From NCBI GenBank assembly GCA_021813085.1, contig JAKAMA010000004.1:1-19149 (forward strand): a stretch of 19,149 bases of DNA, written 5' to 3'. Each line of letters begins with the position of its first letter. Position 1 is the stretch's first letter. Under the pieces are notes generated by a model that made no database searches, was not told where the DNA came from, and saw only the letters and a list, made by a program, of their open reading frames with translations. Of the stretch, positions 1 to 7,223 are shown one piece after another. This DNA comes from Chloroflexota bacterium. GTDB taxonomy: Bacteria > Chloroflexota > Dehalococcoidia > DSTF01 > JACRBR01. Made by a program: the position numbers and the translations under genes.

Positions 1-129
1 CAGCAGCGTGCCGGCGGTGCCATACGTCCGGCGGACCGACGTGAGAGGCAGCGCGACGGCGATCAGGCCGCAGGCGGCCACCAGCAGAAAGCCCCGGCGA
101 AGGGCGATGCGGTGCGTCAATCCCACCAT
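1..129 (-). CDS. N-terminal fragment of a membrane-anchored protein (runs off left edge)
   Basis: An open frame starts at ATG (129 to 127) and reads through 43 codons to the window edge without a stop. The peptide begins MVGLTHRIALRRG and then has one hydrophobic stretch at about residues 14-29, followed by a polar TSVRRTY segment. Positive residues before the hydrophobic stretch fit a signal anchor or a cytoplasmic-N membrane protein. Codon third positions are strongly G/C, as in its neighbours. It lies downstream of the glycosidase gene on the same strand, with a 143-bp gap that holds a possible promoter of its own. Too little is visible to name a family. Confidence 0.5.
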   Translation of the reverse strand, partial: MVGLTHRIALRRGFLLVAACGLIAVALPLTSVRRTYGTAGTLL

Positions 130-200
130 GCCCGTACTCCATCGGGCGGGCGCTCTCGCGCGGCGGCGGCCCCGGCGCCTGCCGCTCCACGCAGGGCGTG

Positions 201-232
201 ATGGTACAACACTCGCGATGAGCTGTGGTTGA
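201..232 (-). promoter_or_regulatory. Possible degenerate copy of the locus promoter module
   Basis: Read on the minus strand, TCAAC (232-228) is followed 11 bp later by TCATC (221-217). TACCAT (206-201) begins 15 bp after the start of that second pentamer. These are the same distances seen at the three strong plus-strand modules, but only two pentamers are recognisable here. It would serve the partial gene starting at 129. Upstream positions 243-239 and 254-250 do not match, so this is tentative. The rest of 130-272 holds nothing else recognisable. Confidence 0.3.
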
Positions 233-272
233 GACTTGACGACGGGTCTTAACAGGACGGCGGCCGCCACGC

Positions 273-2648
273 TCAGGGGCAGGCGCTCACACGCTTCTGG
301 TACTGCGCCGCGATCTTCGAAAGGTCGAGGATGTTGATCTGGGCCCCGAAGGGCGGCGGCCCCTGCCGGTACCGCGCCGGTGCCGGCGGCACGCTATAGC
401 CGTAGTACCCGGCCACCGTCGCCAGGTCGAGGATGTTGACCGTGCCGCTCCCGTTCACATCGGCGCGCATGATTGCGCAGTACACGAGCGGGTTCTTGCC
501 CAGGGCGATCTCTTGCTGGTCGGAGTAGCCGTCCTGGTCCGTGTCGATGTTGCAGGCGTCGCTCGGGGGCCCGCACGGCGTCGGCGTCGGCGGCAGGATC
601 GCGGTGCGCGTGGCCGTGGGCGACGCACCCGCGGTCAGCATCGTGCCGTACATGGAGAACGACTGGTTGGGCGTGACGAGCCACGGGCTCACCGTCGATG
701 GAAACGCGCCGTACGGGTACGCCTGCCCCGTCCAGGCGACCGCGTACGACGGCCCGAGCCCGCTGGCGACGCGGTACACCGTACCGACGCCGTCGGTCTG
801 CGCGATGATCCAGTATGTGCCCGGCGAGAGCACGACGGGCGACGTCGCGACCGTGTTCCAGCCGGCGCTCGCGGCGGCATCGCCGGTCTGCGTCAGCAGT
901 TGCCCCGGGTTGCCGCCGGCATCGGCCGAGTAGAGGGCGAGCCGGATGTGCGACCCCGGCGTCACCGCGCCCGCGTACACCGAGAGGCTGAGCAGCGTCC
1001 CCGTGGCCGTCACCGTCGCCGGGCTGCCGTTGAGGTCGCCGTAGTCCGAGTTGTCGTTGACGCCGACCGTCGAGGTGTAGCCGAACGTCAGCGTCTGGCC
1101 CGGGGGGACCGGCGTGCTGGTCGGCGTCGGGGTGTTCGTCGGCAGGGGCGGGACGGTCGCCGTGGGCGTCGACGTCGGGCACGCGGCGCAACTCGAGCCG
1201 GTCAGCGTGAAGATGCTGTCCGGCGCCACCGTGACCGTGAAGGCGCCGCCCGACACCGGCACCGTACCGGCGAGCGCGTCGTTCTGCGTGGCGTTGGTCT
1301 GGTACAGCGAGAGGCTCTGCGGCGACGGGAAGTTCGCGATCGATCCGACGAGCGTCTGCGCCGTCGTGTTCCAGTTGATGCCGACGATCGTCACCGTGCC
1401 GGTGCTGTCGTTGACGAACGACACCAGGCTGAAGCCGTTCAGGTACGTCGACGCCTGCACCCGCACCGAGCCCGGCTTCACGTACGCGAACACCTGCTTC
1501 GCGCCGTAGTAGCGCTTCCTGGGCGTGTAGCCGTTGAGCGTGTCGAGCAGCCCCCAGTACGTGTAGTAGCCGGAGTGGTCGTGCACGTTGTCGTAGGCGT
1601 CCCAGACCATCGCCGCGCTGGCGCCCGTCGATAGGTACGAAAACAGGTTGTTCGCCATGTCCTTCGTGAACGCCCACTCGTCCGGCACCTGCGTCCCGCC
1701 ATCAAGCGGGCCGTACATCCCGGACGAGTACTCCGCCATCCAGAAGTTGGGCTGCGGATACGCCGACGTCTTGATCTGGCTAACGACCGAGCTCACGTCA
1801 TCCGGCCCGTAGTGGTGTCCGGCATACGCCGCGACGTACGGCGCCACGGACGGGTCGGCGAGGATCGCGCCGTCGTACGCCGTGCTCGGCGACGAGGTCT
1901 CCGGCGTGACGAAGCGCAGGTCGGACATGCCGAGCTGGACGAAGCGCGCGCGGAGCTTGCTCAGAATCGCATCGAACTGCGCCGGCGCGACGCAGGGGCC
2001 CTCCGGCGAGCCGCCGCAGATGTCGGTCTCGTTCAGCGGGTCGACGAGCGTGAACTGGATGTGCGCGGTGTTGCGCGCGTAGTAGACGAGCGAGGCGAAC
2101 ATCTCGGCGAACTCGTCATTGCTGTTGACCGTAGTGCCGCCCATCCACGCGGGCACCTGGCCGCTGGCGCTGAGGATCGGCTGGATGCCCTGCGCGTTCA
2201 GCTCCTGGAGCGTCGCCCAGAGGCTCTGGAACGCGGGGTCCGTGGCGTAGAGGTTGTTGTAGTACGCCCAGTTGTAGGTGAACGGGTCGCTGTTGTCGTT
2301 CACCGCCTCCCACGTCGACGTGCCGAACACGCCGCGCCGCCAGAGGTTCGCGCCGAGGTCGTGGACGAGCAGGTCGAGCCCGGGCTTGAGCGGCGGGTAG
2401 GCGGGATTGCCCCAGTTCTTCGGATTGGCGTTGACGCCCCAGCCGTCGATCGTCTGGTAGCGCGTGCTGGCGTCGACCGTGAGGTTGGTCTGCGCCGCGG
2501 CGGCGACGGCGACCGCGGGTTCCTGAGCCGGGCGGGAGGGCGACGAGGGCCAGACCAGGCCGAAGACGCCCGCGGGCACGCAACTGGCGACGCCTGCGCC
2601 CAGCAGGAGCAACCCGAGCAAGCCGAACTGGATGGATCTCCTGGCCAC
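273..2648 (-). CDS. Secreted GH30-like glycoside hydrolase with beta-sandwich module and dockerin-like tail
   Basis: The 791-aa product is predicted to hydrolyse a polysaccharide outside the cell. The GTG start has AGGAG six bases upstream. Residues 1-23 form a signal peptide with a possible lipobox (VAS-C23). Residues 55-395 look like a clan-A (beta/alpha)8 domain: QTIDGWG near 65-71, a candidate acid/base Glu207 in PLNETD, and a candidate nucleophile Glu306 in WMAEYSSG. Their spacing of about 100 residues suits GH30. Residues 396-485 form the beta side domain. A Thr/Pro linker (about 491-517) leads to a second beta-sandwich (520-672), probably carbohydrate-binding. After another linker come a DTDQDG calcium-loop repeat (702-707) and a dockerin-like pair, DVNGSGTVNILDL (730-742) and INILDL (771-776). 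The substrate cannot be read from the sequence. Its position beside a polysaccharide locus suggests trimming or turnover of the polymer, or unrelated biomass degradation. Confidence 0.85.
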   Translation of the reverse strand: MARRSIQFGLLGLLLLGAGVASCVPAGVFGLVWPSSPSRPAQEPAVAVAAAAQTNLTVDASTRYQTIDGWGVNANPKNWGNPAYPPLKPGLDLLVHDLGANLWRRGVFGTSTWEAVNDNSDPFTYNWAYYNNLYATDPAFQSLWATLQELNAQGIQPILSASGQVPAWMGGTTVNSNDEFAEMFASLVYYARNTAHIQFTLVDPLNETDICGGSPEGPCVAPAQFDAILSKLRARFVQLGMSDLRFVTPETSSPSTAYDGAILADPSVAPYVAAYAGHHYGPDDVSSVVSQIKTSAYPQPNFWMAEYSSGMYGPLDGGTQVPDEWAFTKDMANNLFSYLSTGASAAMVWDAYDNVHDHSGYYTYWGLLDTLNGYTPRKRYYGAKQVFAYVKPGSVRVQASTYLNGFSLVSFVNDSTGTVTIVGINWNTTAQTLVGSIANFPSPQSLSLYQTNATQNDALAGTVPVSGGAFTVTVAPDSIFTLTGSSCAACPTSTPTATVPPLPTNTPTPTSTPVPPGQTLTFGYTSTVGVNDNSDYGDLNGSPATVTATGTLLSLSVYAGAVTPGSHIRLALYSADAGGNPGQLLTQTGDAAASAGWNTVATSPVVLSPGTYWIIAQTDGVGTVYRVASGLGPSYAVAWTGQAYPYGAFPSTVSPWLVTPNQSFSMYGTMLTAGASPTATRTAILPPTPTPCGPPSDACNIDTDQDGYSDQQEIALGKNPLVYCAIMRADVNGSGTVNILDLATVAGYYGYSVPPAPARYRQGPPPFGAQINILDLSKIAAQYQKRVSACP

Positions 2649-2832
2649 GGACCGCTCCTGACGACTCAGCGCGTGCGCCCGAGAGCAAGGCTAACAGAAA
2701 CGCGGGCGCCTGTGGTTGCAGAAGAGCGCCGGACTTCGTTGAGATTGTGCGAAGTATTGGTGGGCCCGCGGACGTGTCAGGACGCCCGAGCCTCGCGTCC
2801 CCGGGCGCACGAAGCGCGCACACCACGCCCGT

Positions 2833-3945
2833 TCAGCGGCCGCGGCCCGAGGTGACGCGGTTGTATGTCTCCAGCACCGAGCGCACCATCTGGTCCGCGG
2901 AGAAGTCACGCGCGTACCGGGCGAGCGCGTTCGCCGAGAATCGCGCCCGCATCGCCGGGTCGCCGGCCATGGTCACCATGGCGGCCGCCAGCGCTTCAGG
3001 GTCCCGCGGCTCAACGAGCACGCCGTTGACGCCGTCGTCCACGACCTCGACGCATCCGGCGACGCGCGTGGCGATGATCGGAAGGCCAGCCTCCAGCGCC
3101 TCGATCAGCGTGTGTGGGAGCCCTTCGAACCAGGGTGGATGGACGACGAACGCCACACGCCGCATCAGCGCCCTTGCGTCGCTGCGATGGCCGGCAAAGA
3201 GCGCTCGTCCCTCGAGACTCAGCTCCGTCGTCAGAGCCAACAGCCGGTCGCGCTCATATCCATCGCCAACGATGAGGACTCTGAGCCGCTGCTCCTGGCG
3301 AGAGGCAATGGCCAGCGCGCGAAGGAGGCAGGCGACATCCTTCTCTTCGGCGAGCCGCCCGAAGTAGCCGGCCCACACCGCGCTGTCGTCGAGCTCGAGC
3401 GCCTGCCCCCGCGCTCCGGACGCCTCCTCATACGGTGCGACAGCGTTGTGCACGACGTCGATCCGGGACCGATCGAACCCGCTCAGCGTCACGAGTGACT
3501 CCGCGACGGATTCCGAAACAGCGATGCATCTGTCCAGCACAAGACGCTGGGTGGCGAGATTGAGGAGGCGGCGGGGCCTGCTGGCCGACTCGAGTTGTGT
3601 TTGTTGAAACGTCACGACGACGCGCGCCCCGCCGAGGCGACCGCCAACGGCGAGCCGCGGCATGCCGCCGCTGACCGGTGTTTGAATATGGACAATGTCG
3701 ATGTGGCGCTCGCGGCAGAGGCGCCGCAACTCGCCCGCTCCACGTCCCACACCCAGCGCGCACGTCTCGACCCCGGTCGCGGTGGCGAGAATCGACGTCT
3801 GTTCGCCGTCGTCCGGGCGGGTCACGAGGAGCGGTGTGATCGCGTCCCCCAGCCCCTCGATGAGCAGGCGCAGGTGCTCCATGATGCCGTTCCAGCGCTC
3901 CGTCGCGAAGAGCATCGGTACGTAGAGGACCCGCGGCTTGCTCAC
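2833..3945 (-). CDS. GT4-family glycosyltransferase (GT-B fold)
   Basis: This 370-aa protein (GTG start) should transfer a sugar from a nucleotide donor to a lipid-linked acceptor at the inner membrane face. The C-terminal half carries the GT4 signature: GYFGRLAEEKD near residues 193-203, LIVGDGYERDRL near 224-235, and the EX7E motif Glu274-GLPHTLI-Glu282, followed by GLPIIATRVAGCVEVV. The N-terminal half has the looser acceptor domain with HIVHIQTP and VVVTFQQTQ. The frame extends to a TTG at 3960. I prefer the GTG at 3945 because GGTGA lies four bases before it and the TTG has no well-spaced ribosome site. It is transcribed away from the GT2 gene at 4154. The 184-bp gap to the glycosidase shows only GC-rich hairpins without a T run. 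Its donor and linkage are unknown. Confidence 0.9.
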   Translation of the reverse strand: MSKPRVLYVPMLFATERWNGIMEHLRLLIEGLGDAITPLLVTRPDDGEQTSILATATGVETCALGVGRGAGELRRLCRERHIDIVHIQTPVSGGMPRLAVGGRLGGARVVVTFQQTQLESASRPRRLLNLATQRLVLDRCIAVSESVAESLVTLSGFDRSRIDVVHNAVAPYEEASGARGQALELDDSAVWAGYFGRLAEEKDVACLLRALAIASRQEQRLRVLIVGDGYERDRLLALTTELSLEGRALFAGHRSDARALMRRVAFVVHPPWFEGLPHTLIEALEAGLPIIATRVAGCVEVVDDGVNGVLVEPRDPEALAAAMVTMAGDPAMRARFSANALARYARDFSADQMVRSVLETYNRVTSGRGR

Positions 3946-4033
3946 TGGATCACCGTCCAAGCGCTACGCGCTGTCCTCCACGGTAACGACGCACCGCACC
4001 CGCTGCATCTCGGCTGCCGATAGCATTGGCTTC

Positions 4034-4078
4034 TCCACCCTTGCTCAACAATGGGGGCGGTGCCTCGAATCCTATACT
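4034..4078 (+). promoter_or_regulatory. Possible promoter region for the GT2 gene, with two TCNAC pentamers
   Basis: TCCAC (4034-4038) and TCAAC (4045-4049) sit exactly 11 bp apart, like the pentamers of the strong modules downstream. A TATACT hexamer (4073-4078) is a good -10, but it begins 28 bp after the start of the last pentamer rather than 15. The spacing would suit one missing proximal repeat plus 2 bp. No TTGACA-like -35 is present at the usual distance. The rest of 3946-4153 shows nothing clear. Confidence 0.35.
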
Positions 4079-4153
4079 GGCACTACCCCGCCCGTGCCTC
4101 ACGAATGCGCCGCTGCGGGGCTGTCGGCGAAGAGACGCGGGAGCCCTGCACCG

Positions 4154-5125
4154 ATGGCCACAAGCGTAACCTTCGTAATCCCGACGTTCAACTACGGCCG
4201 GTACGTCCAGCAGGCCGTGGACAGCCTGCTGGGCCAGACCTTCCGCGCGCTCGACATCATCGTCGTGGACGACGCATCGACCGACGGCACGCCCGAGGTG
4301 CTCGCGCGGTATCGCGAGGAGCCGCGGGTGCGCGTGGTGCGCCACGCGGTAAACCAGGGGCACATCGCCTCGTACAACGAGGGACTGCGCATGGCCACCG
4401 GGGAGTTCGTCGGCCTGCTCTCCGCGGACGACTTCGCGGTGGCGCCCGACGGCGTCGCACGCCAGGTCGCCATGTTCGAGGCGCACGCGGACGTCGGGCT
4501 GGTCTACTCCGCCTATCAGCTCGTGCGCGGCGACGGGACACCGTTCCACATCACGACGCCTCGGCCGGCGGATGCCGTCGTTCACGGACTCGACGCCTTC
4601 AGGGGGCTGCTGTTCGAGAACACCGTCCCGGCCTCCGGCACACTCGTCCGGCGCGCGTGCCACGAGGCGCTCGGCTGGTACGACGTGTCGTTCCCGCACG
4701 CGAACGACTGGGACCTCTGGCTGCGGCTCAGCACCCGGTACGACGCCGGCTACATCGCGACGCCGCTCTACGCCTACAGGGTCCACAGCGAGAACATGAG
4801 CATCCGCGCGGTGCGGCCACGCCAGGCCGTCGACGAGCTGCGGCGCGTCATCGACAAGAACGTCGCGATGCTCGACGGGCGGCAGCGGACGGAACTGCTG
4901 CCGCTGCTCGCGCCGGCGCGGCGCCACGCGCTCTTCTACACGCTGTGGGGCGACCTCGGCTACGGCCGGCCATGGCGCGCCTGGCGGGGTCTGGCGTCGC
5001 TGCCGGGGCGGTCCCCGTCGGTGCTCGCCGACCGCGTCTTCTACACGACGTGCGCGCGGGCGCTGTACCTGACGCTGCTCGGCAAGGAGCGGTACCGGCG
5101 GCGGTTCGGCGGGTTCCAGGTCTGA
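4154..5125 (+). CDS. GT2-family glycosyltransferase
   Basis: This 323-aa GT-A enzyme is expected to add one sugar to the growing repeat unit on its lipid carrier in the cytoplasm. The sequence shows the classic order: TFVIPTFNYGRYVQQAVDSL at the N terminus, VVDDAS (37-42) for nucleotide binding, SADD (90-93) at the DXD position, and ANDWDLWLRL (183-192) where the catalytic-base ED/ND motif falls. The open frame extends upstream to 3938. The ATG at 4154 is chosen because the GT2 fold begins immediately after it and the upstream translation looks non-coding. The ribosome site is weak (GGGAG ten bases upstream). It diverges from the GT4 gene and is followed by the block A promoter module. Confidence 0.9.
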   Translation: MATSVTFVIPTFNYGRYVQQAVDSLLGQTFRALDIIVVDDASTDGTPEVLARYREEPRVRVVRHAVNQGHIASYNEGLRMATGEFVGLLSADDFAVAPDGVARQVAMFEAHADVGLVYSAYQLVRGDGTPFHITTPRPADAVVHGLDAFRGLLFENTVPASGTLVRRACHEALGWYDVSFPHANDWDLWLRLSTRYDAGYIATPLYAYRVHSENMSIRAVRPRQAVDELRRVIDKNVAMLDGRQRTELLPLLAPARRHALFYTLWGDLGYGRPWRAWRGLASLPGRSPSVLADRVFYTTCARALYLTLLGKERYRRRFGGFQV

Positions 5126-5157
5126 CCGCGCGGGCGCCGGAGTGGACAGACTCCCGT

Positions 5158-5211
5158 TCAACACGTTCTCTACGCCGCCTCAACTGGCCGTCAACAGGCG
5201 GCCGCTACGAT
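5158..5211 (+). promoter_or_regulatory. Block A promoter module: four 11-bp direct repeats plus -10
   Basis: Pentamers TCAAC (5158), TCTAC (5169), TCAAC (5180) and TCAAC (5191) recur with an exact 11-bp period. A -10-like TACGAT occupies 5206-5211, starting 15 bp after the last pentamer. At 17-bp spacing the -35 position reads ACTGGC, so no sigma-70 -35 exists and the repeats overlap that place. Transcription would start near 5218, giving a leader of about 66 nt before the Wzz-like gene. The spacing recurs exactly at 12739-12792 and 18282-18335. Direct repeats with an 11-bp period are typical of OmpR/PhoB-family operators. Confidence 0.75.
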
Positions 5212-5261
5212 CGTGAGACATCTTCGGCGCTTCCGCGTTGTAGTGGCGAAGAAGGGCCTTG

Positions 5262-5279
5262 ATGGCGACGAAAGCGTGA
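5262..5279 (+). other. Five-codon leader mini-ORF (MATKA) before the Wzz-like gene
   Basis: ATG-GCG-ACG-AAA-GCG-TGA lies four bases before the GTG start of the Wzz-like gene and is out of frame with it. It nearly repeats the first codons of that gene (GTG-GCG-ACG-AAA-CCG). AAGGG sits a few bases upstream of the ATG, whereas the GTG at 5284 has no Shine-Dalgarno sequence of its own. This arrangement could allow translational reinitiation. It could also be a chance tandem duplication. Confidence 0.35.
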
Positions 5280-5283
5280 GCCC

Positions 5284-6279
5284 GTGGCGACGAAACCGCT
5301 GATCATCCTGGCGCGGCACAAGTACCTGCTGCTGATCCCGTTCATCGTGATCCTGCCGCTGGCGGTTCTGCTGGCCATCGCCACCCGCAACCAGGACTAC
5401 GCGTCCAGGTCGACGATCTGGGTGCAACCGCCGATCTTCCTCCCTGACGCGCAGTCGCAGGGCAGCCAGTACCTGACGCCGGCGCAGAACCAGGCGAACG
5501 TGCTCAACGAGGAGCTGGCGACGGACGCGTTCGCCAAGGCGGTCGCGAAGGCGCTGACCGCCTCCGGCGTGCCGGCGACCGCGCTGGGCGTGCGGAGGGG
5601 GACGACCGTCTTCGCGAACGGCTACTACAGCCTGGTCGTCGAGCACAAGTCGGCCAGCGCCGCGCGGGCGCAGGCGGTCGTCCAGGGGATCGTCAGCCAG
5701 TACCAGGCGGACTACCTGGCGAACACGACGCAGCAGGCGAAGACGGCGGCGAACTTCTACACAGCGCAACTGACCACGCAGCAGCAGACGCTGCAGACGG
5801 CGCGCGACGCGCTCGCGGCCTATGTGCGCCAGAACCCATCCAGCGCGACCAGCGGCACAGACCCGCAGTACCTGGCGCTGCAAGGCGCGGTGCAGCAGGC
5901 GCAGAACACCTACAACGCGACGCAGAGCAACCTGTACCAGGTGACCCTCAGCAGCGGCTCGACCCTGGAGGCGCTGCAGCAGTCGATCAGGGTCGTCGAC
6001 CCGGCGAACCTGCCGAAGGCGCCGGTGAAGGTGAGCCTGCGCAAGCAGGCGCTCTTCCCGGTGGCCGGCCTGCTGCTGGCGGTGAGCCTCTCGGCGGCGG
6101 TGTACGCGTTCCTGCTGCGGACGGACAACAGCATCCGCGTCGCGGAGGACCTGCAGGCGCTCCCGGGGCTCATCCTGCTCGGCACCGTGCCGGACGTCAG
6201 CGCGGTGAAGAAGCGCGGCTGGCCGAAGCACTTTTTCCGCCTGGCCGTGACGGCGCTGGGCGTGTCGCTGCAGCGGTAG
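5284..6279 (+). CDS. Wzz/CapA-type polysaccharide chain-length determinant (membrane)
   Basis: This 331-aa protein should set polymer length as part of a membrane oligomer paired with the next gene product. It has two membrane segments (about 14-33 and 256-277), a long extracytoplasmic part, and a Gln/Ala-rich coiled coil at about 145-215. A proline-rich VVDPANLPKAPVKV stretch (237-250) lies just before the second membrane span, the usual Wzz mark. A cytoplasmic tail (about 278-331) follows and would meet the kinase. The GTG start at 5284 is chosen because the first membrane segment requires this frame and no better start follows. It lacks a clear ribosome site. It is the first gene of block A. 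Confidence 0.88.
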   Translation: MATKPLIILARHKYLLLIPFIVILPLAVLLAIATRNQDYASRSTIWVQPPIFLPDAQSQGSQYLTPAQNQANVLNEELATDAFAKAVAKALTASGVPATALGVRRGTTVFANGYYSLVVEHKSASAARAQAVVQGIVSQYQADYLANTTQQAKTAANFYTAQLTTQQQTLQTARDALAAYVRQNPSSATSGTDPQYLALQGAVQQAQNTYNATQSNLYQVTLSSGSTLEALQQSIRVVDPANLPKAPVKVSLRKQALFPVAGLLLAVSLSAAVYAFLLRTDNSIRVAEDLQALPGLILLGTVPDVSAVKKRGWPKHFFRLAVTALGVSLQR

Positions 6280-6307
6280 GGCGAGGACACCTCGGTGGGG
6301 TACACAC

Positions 6308-7072
6308 ATGGCAACCATGCTTAACATCCGGCCCTGGGCGGTGGCCCGCGAGGGCTACGAGTGGGGCGTGAACTGGTCCCCCGCTGTCGGCGCCGTGGAA
6401 GAAGCGGCGATGACGGCGCCGATCTTCGGCGTGGTCGAGGAGCGCTTCAAGCAGATCGCGGCGCGCTGTCTCGACGCGGCGCGGGCCGGGGCGAGTCAGT
6501 CGGTCGCGGTGTCGAGCGCCGCGGTGGGCGAGGGCAAGTCGTCGGTGGCGATCGGGATCGCGGCGGCGGCGGCGCGCAACCTCGGCACGGACGTGCTGAT
6601 CCTCGAGACGGACATGCTGCGGCCGCGGCTCCTCGAGGACTTCCGGCTCGAGGGCCGGGGCGGGCTCAGCGACTACCTGTCGTCCGACATCGCGATCGAG
6701 ACGTGCATCCAGCCGACGCGGATCCCCAACGTCTGGCTGCTGCCGAGCGGGCGGCCGACGGCGAACCCGGGGCCGTTGATCCGCTCGCGGCGCTTCCAGG
6801 AGCTGATGGCGACGCTGCACGAGGGCTACCAGACGATCATCATCGACGCGCCGCCGCTGCTCACGTCGCCGCATGCGGCGGTCATCGTGAAGCAGGCGGA
6901 GAGCCTGGTGCTCGTGGCGCGCGCCGGCCAGACGCACATCCAGGACGCGGCAAACGCGCTGAAGGCGGCGGGAGAGGTGCCGGTGCGGGGCGTCGTGCTG
7001 AACGGGACGCGGGTGTGGCTGCCGGGCTGGGTCGCGCGGCTCCTCGGCGTCTCACGCTTCGCCATCGAGTAG
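6308..7072 (+). CDS. BY-kinase-like/CpsD-type P-loop ATPase lacking a tyrosine tail
   Basis: This 254-aa cytoplasmic ATPase is expected to partner the Wzz-like protein. The Walker A region reads SAAVGEGKSS (70-79, Lys77), with Val where CpsD/Wzc proteins usually have Pro. The Walker A' region is ILETDMLRP (98-106, Asp102), where Asp-x-Asp is usual. Walker B is IIIDAPP (177-183). The chain ends ...LLGVSRFAIE with no tyrosine cluster, the usual autophosphorylation site of bacterial tyrosine kinases. It may be a regulatory ATPase or may phosphorylate other targets. The start at ATG 6308 has GGTGGGG seven bases upstream. A second ATG at 6317 lacks a ribosome site. Confidence 0.85.
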   Translation: MATMLNIRPWAVAREGYEWGVNWSPAVGAVEEAAMTAPIFGVVEERFKQIAARCLDAARAGASQSVAVSSAAVGEGKSSVAIGIAAAAARNLGTDVLILETDMLRPRLLEDFRLEGRGGLSDYLSSDIAIETCIQPTRIPNVWLLPSGRPTANPGPLIRSRRFQELMATLHEGYQTIIIDAPPLLTSPHAAVIVKQAESLVLVARAGQTHIQDAANALKAAGEVPVRGVVLNGTRVWLPGWVARLLGVSRFAIE

Positions 7073-7079
7073 CAGCGTC

Positions 7080-7223
7080 ATGGCAGTGCTGGCCGTCTTC
7101 CTCGCGTTGGCCGCGGTGGCCGGGCAGTCCAGCCGGTCCTTCGACTGGCGCACCTACCTGCTCGTGGCCTGCGCCGCGACCGTCCTGACCGGCGTCTACT
7201 ACTTCTCGGGCGGGACCTGGTAG
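7080..7223 (+). CDS. Small hydrophobic protein, 47 aa, function unknown
   Basis: An ATG seven bases after the kinase stop opens a 47-codon frame that ends in TAG directly abutting the ATG of the polymerase gene. The peptide has two hydrophobic stretches (about 1-14 and 26-41) separated by QSSRSFDWRTY, and ends YYFSGGTW. This suggests a two-pass or hairpin membrane peptide. Nearly all third codon positions are G or C, matching the real genes around it. The ribosome site is weak, so translation may be coupled to the kinase gene. I do not recognise a family. It could assist the polymerase or the Wzz complex, but that is inferred only from position. Confidence 0.55.
   Translation: MAVLAVFLALAAVAGQSSRSFDWRTYLLVACAATVLTGVYYFSGGTW

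Noticed and set aside
259..268. Palindrome GGCGGCCGCC just after the glycosidase stop
   Set aside because: It has no loop and no T run, and such GC palindromes are common in this composition.
513..1634. A 373-codon plus-strand frame within the glycosidase gene
   Set aside because: It is an Arg-rich shadow of the opposite strand, which encodes a signal peptide, catalytic motifs and a dockerin in one frame.
2688..2742. TCAAC (minus, 2742-2738), GCAAC (2719-2715) and TAGCCT (2693-2688) before the glycosidase as another copy of the promoter module
   Set aside because: The pentamers are not on an 11-bp grid and the repeat expected next to the -10 is absent, so it does not meet the pattern of the three modules.
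2780..2807. Overlapping GC hairpins (GGACGC/GCGTCC and CGCCCG/CGGGCG) between the GT4 and glycosidase genes
   Set aside because: Stems are only six base pairs and no T run follows on either strand, so a terminator is not supported.
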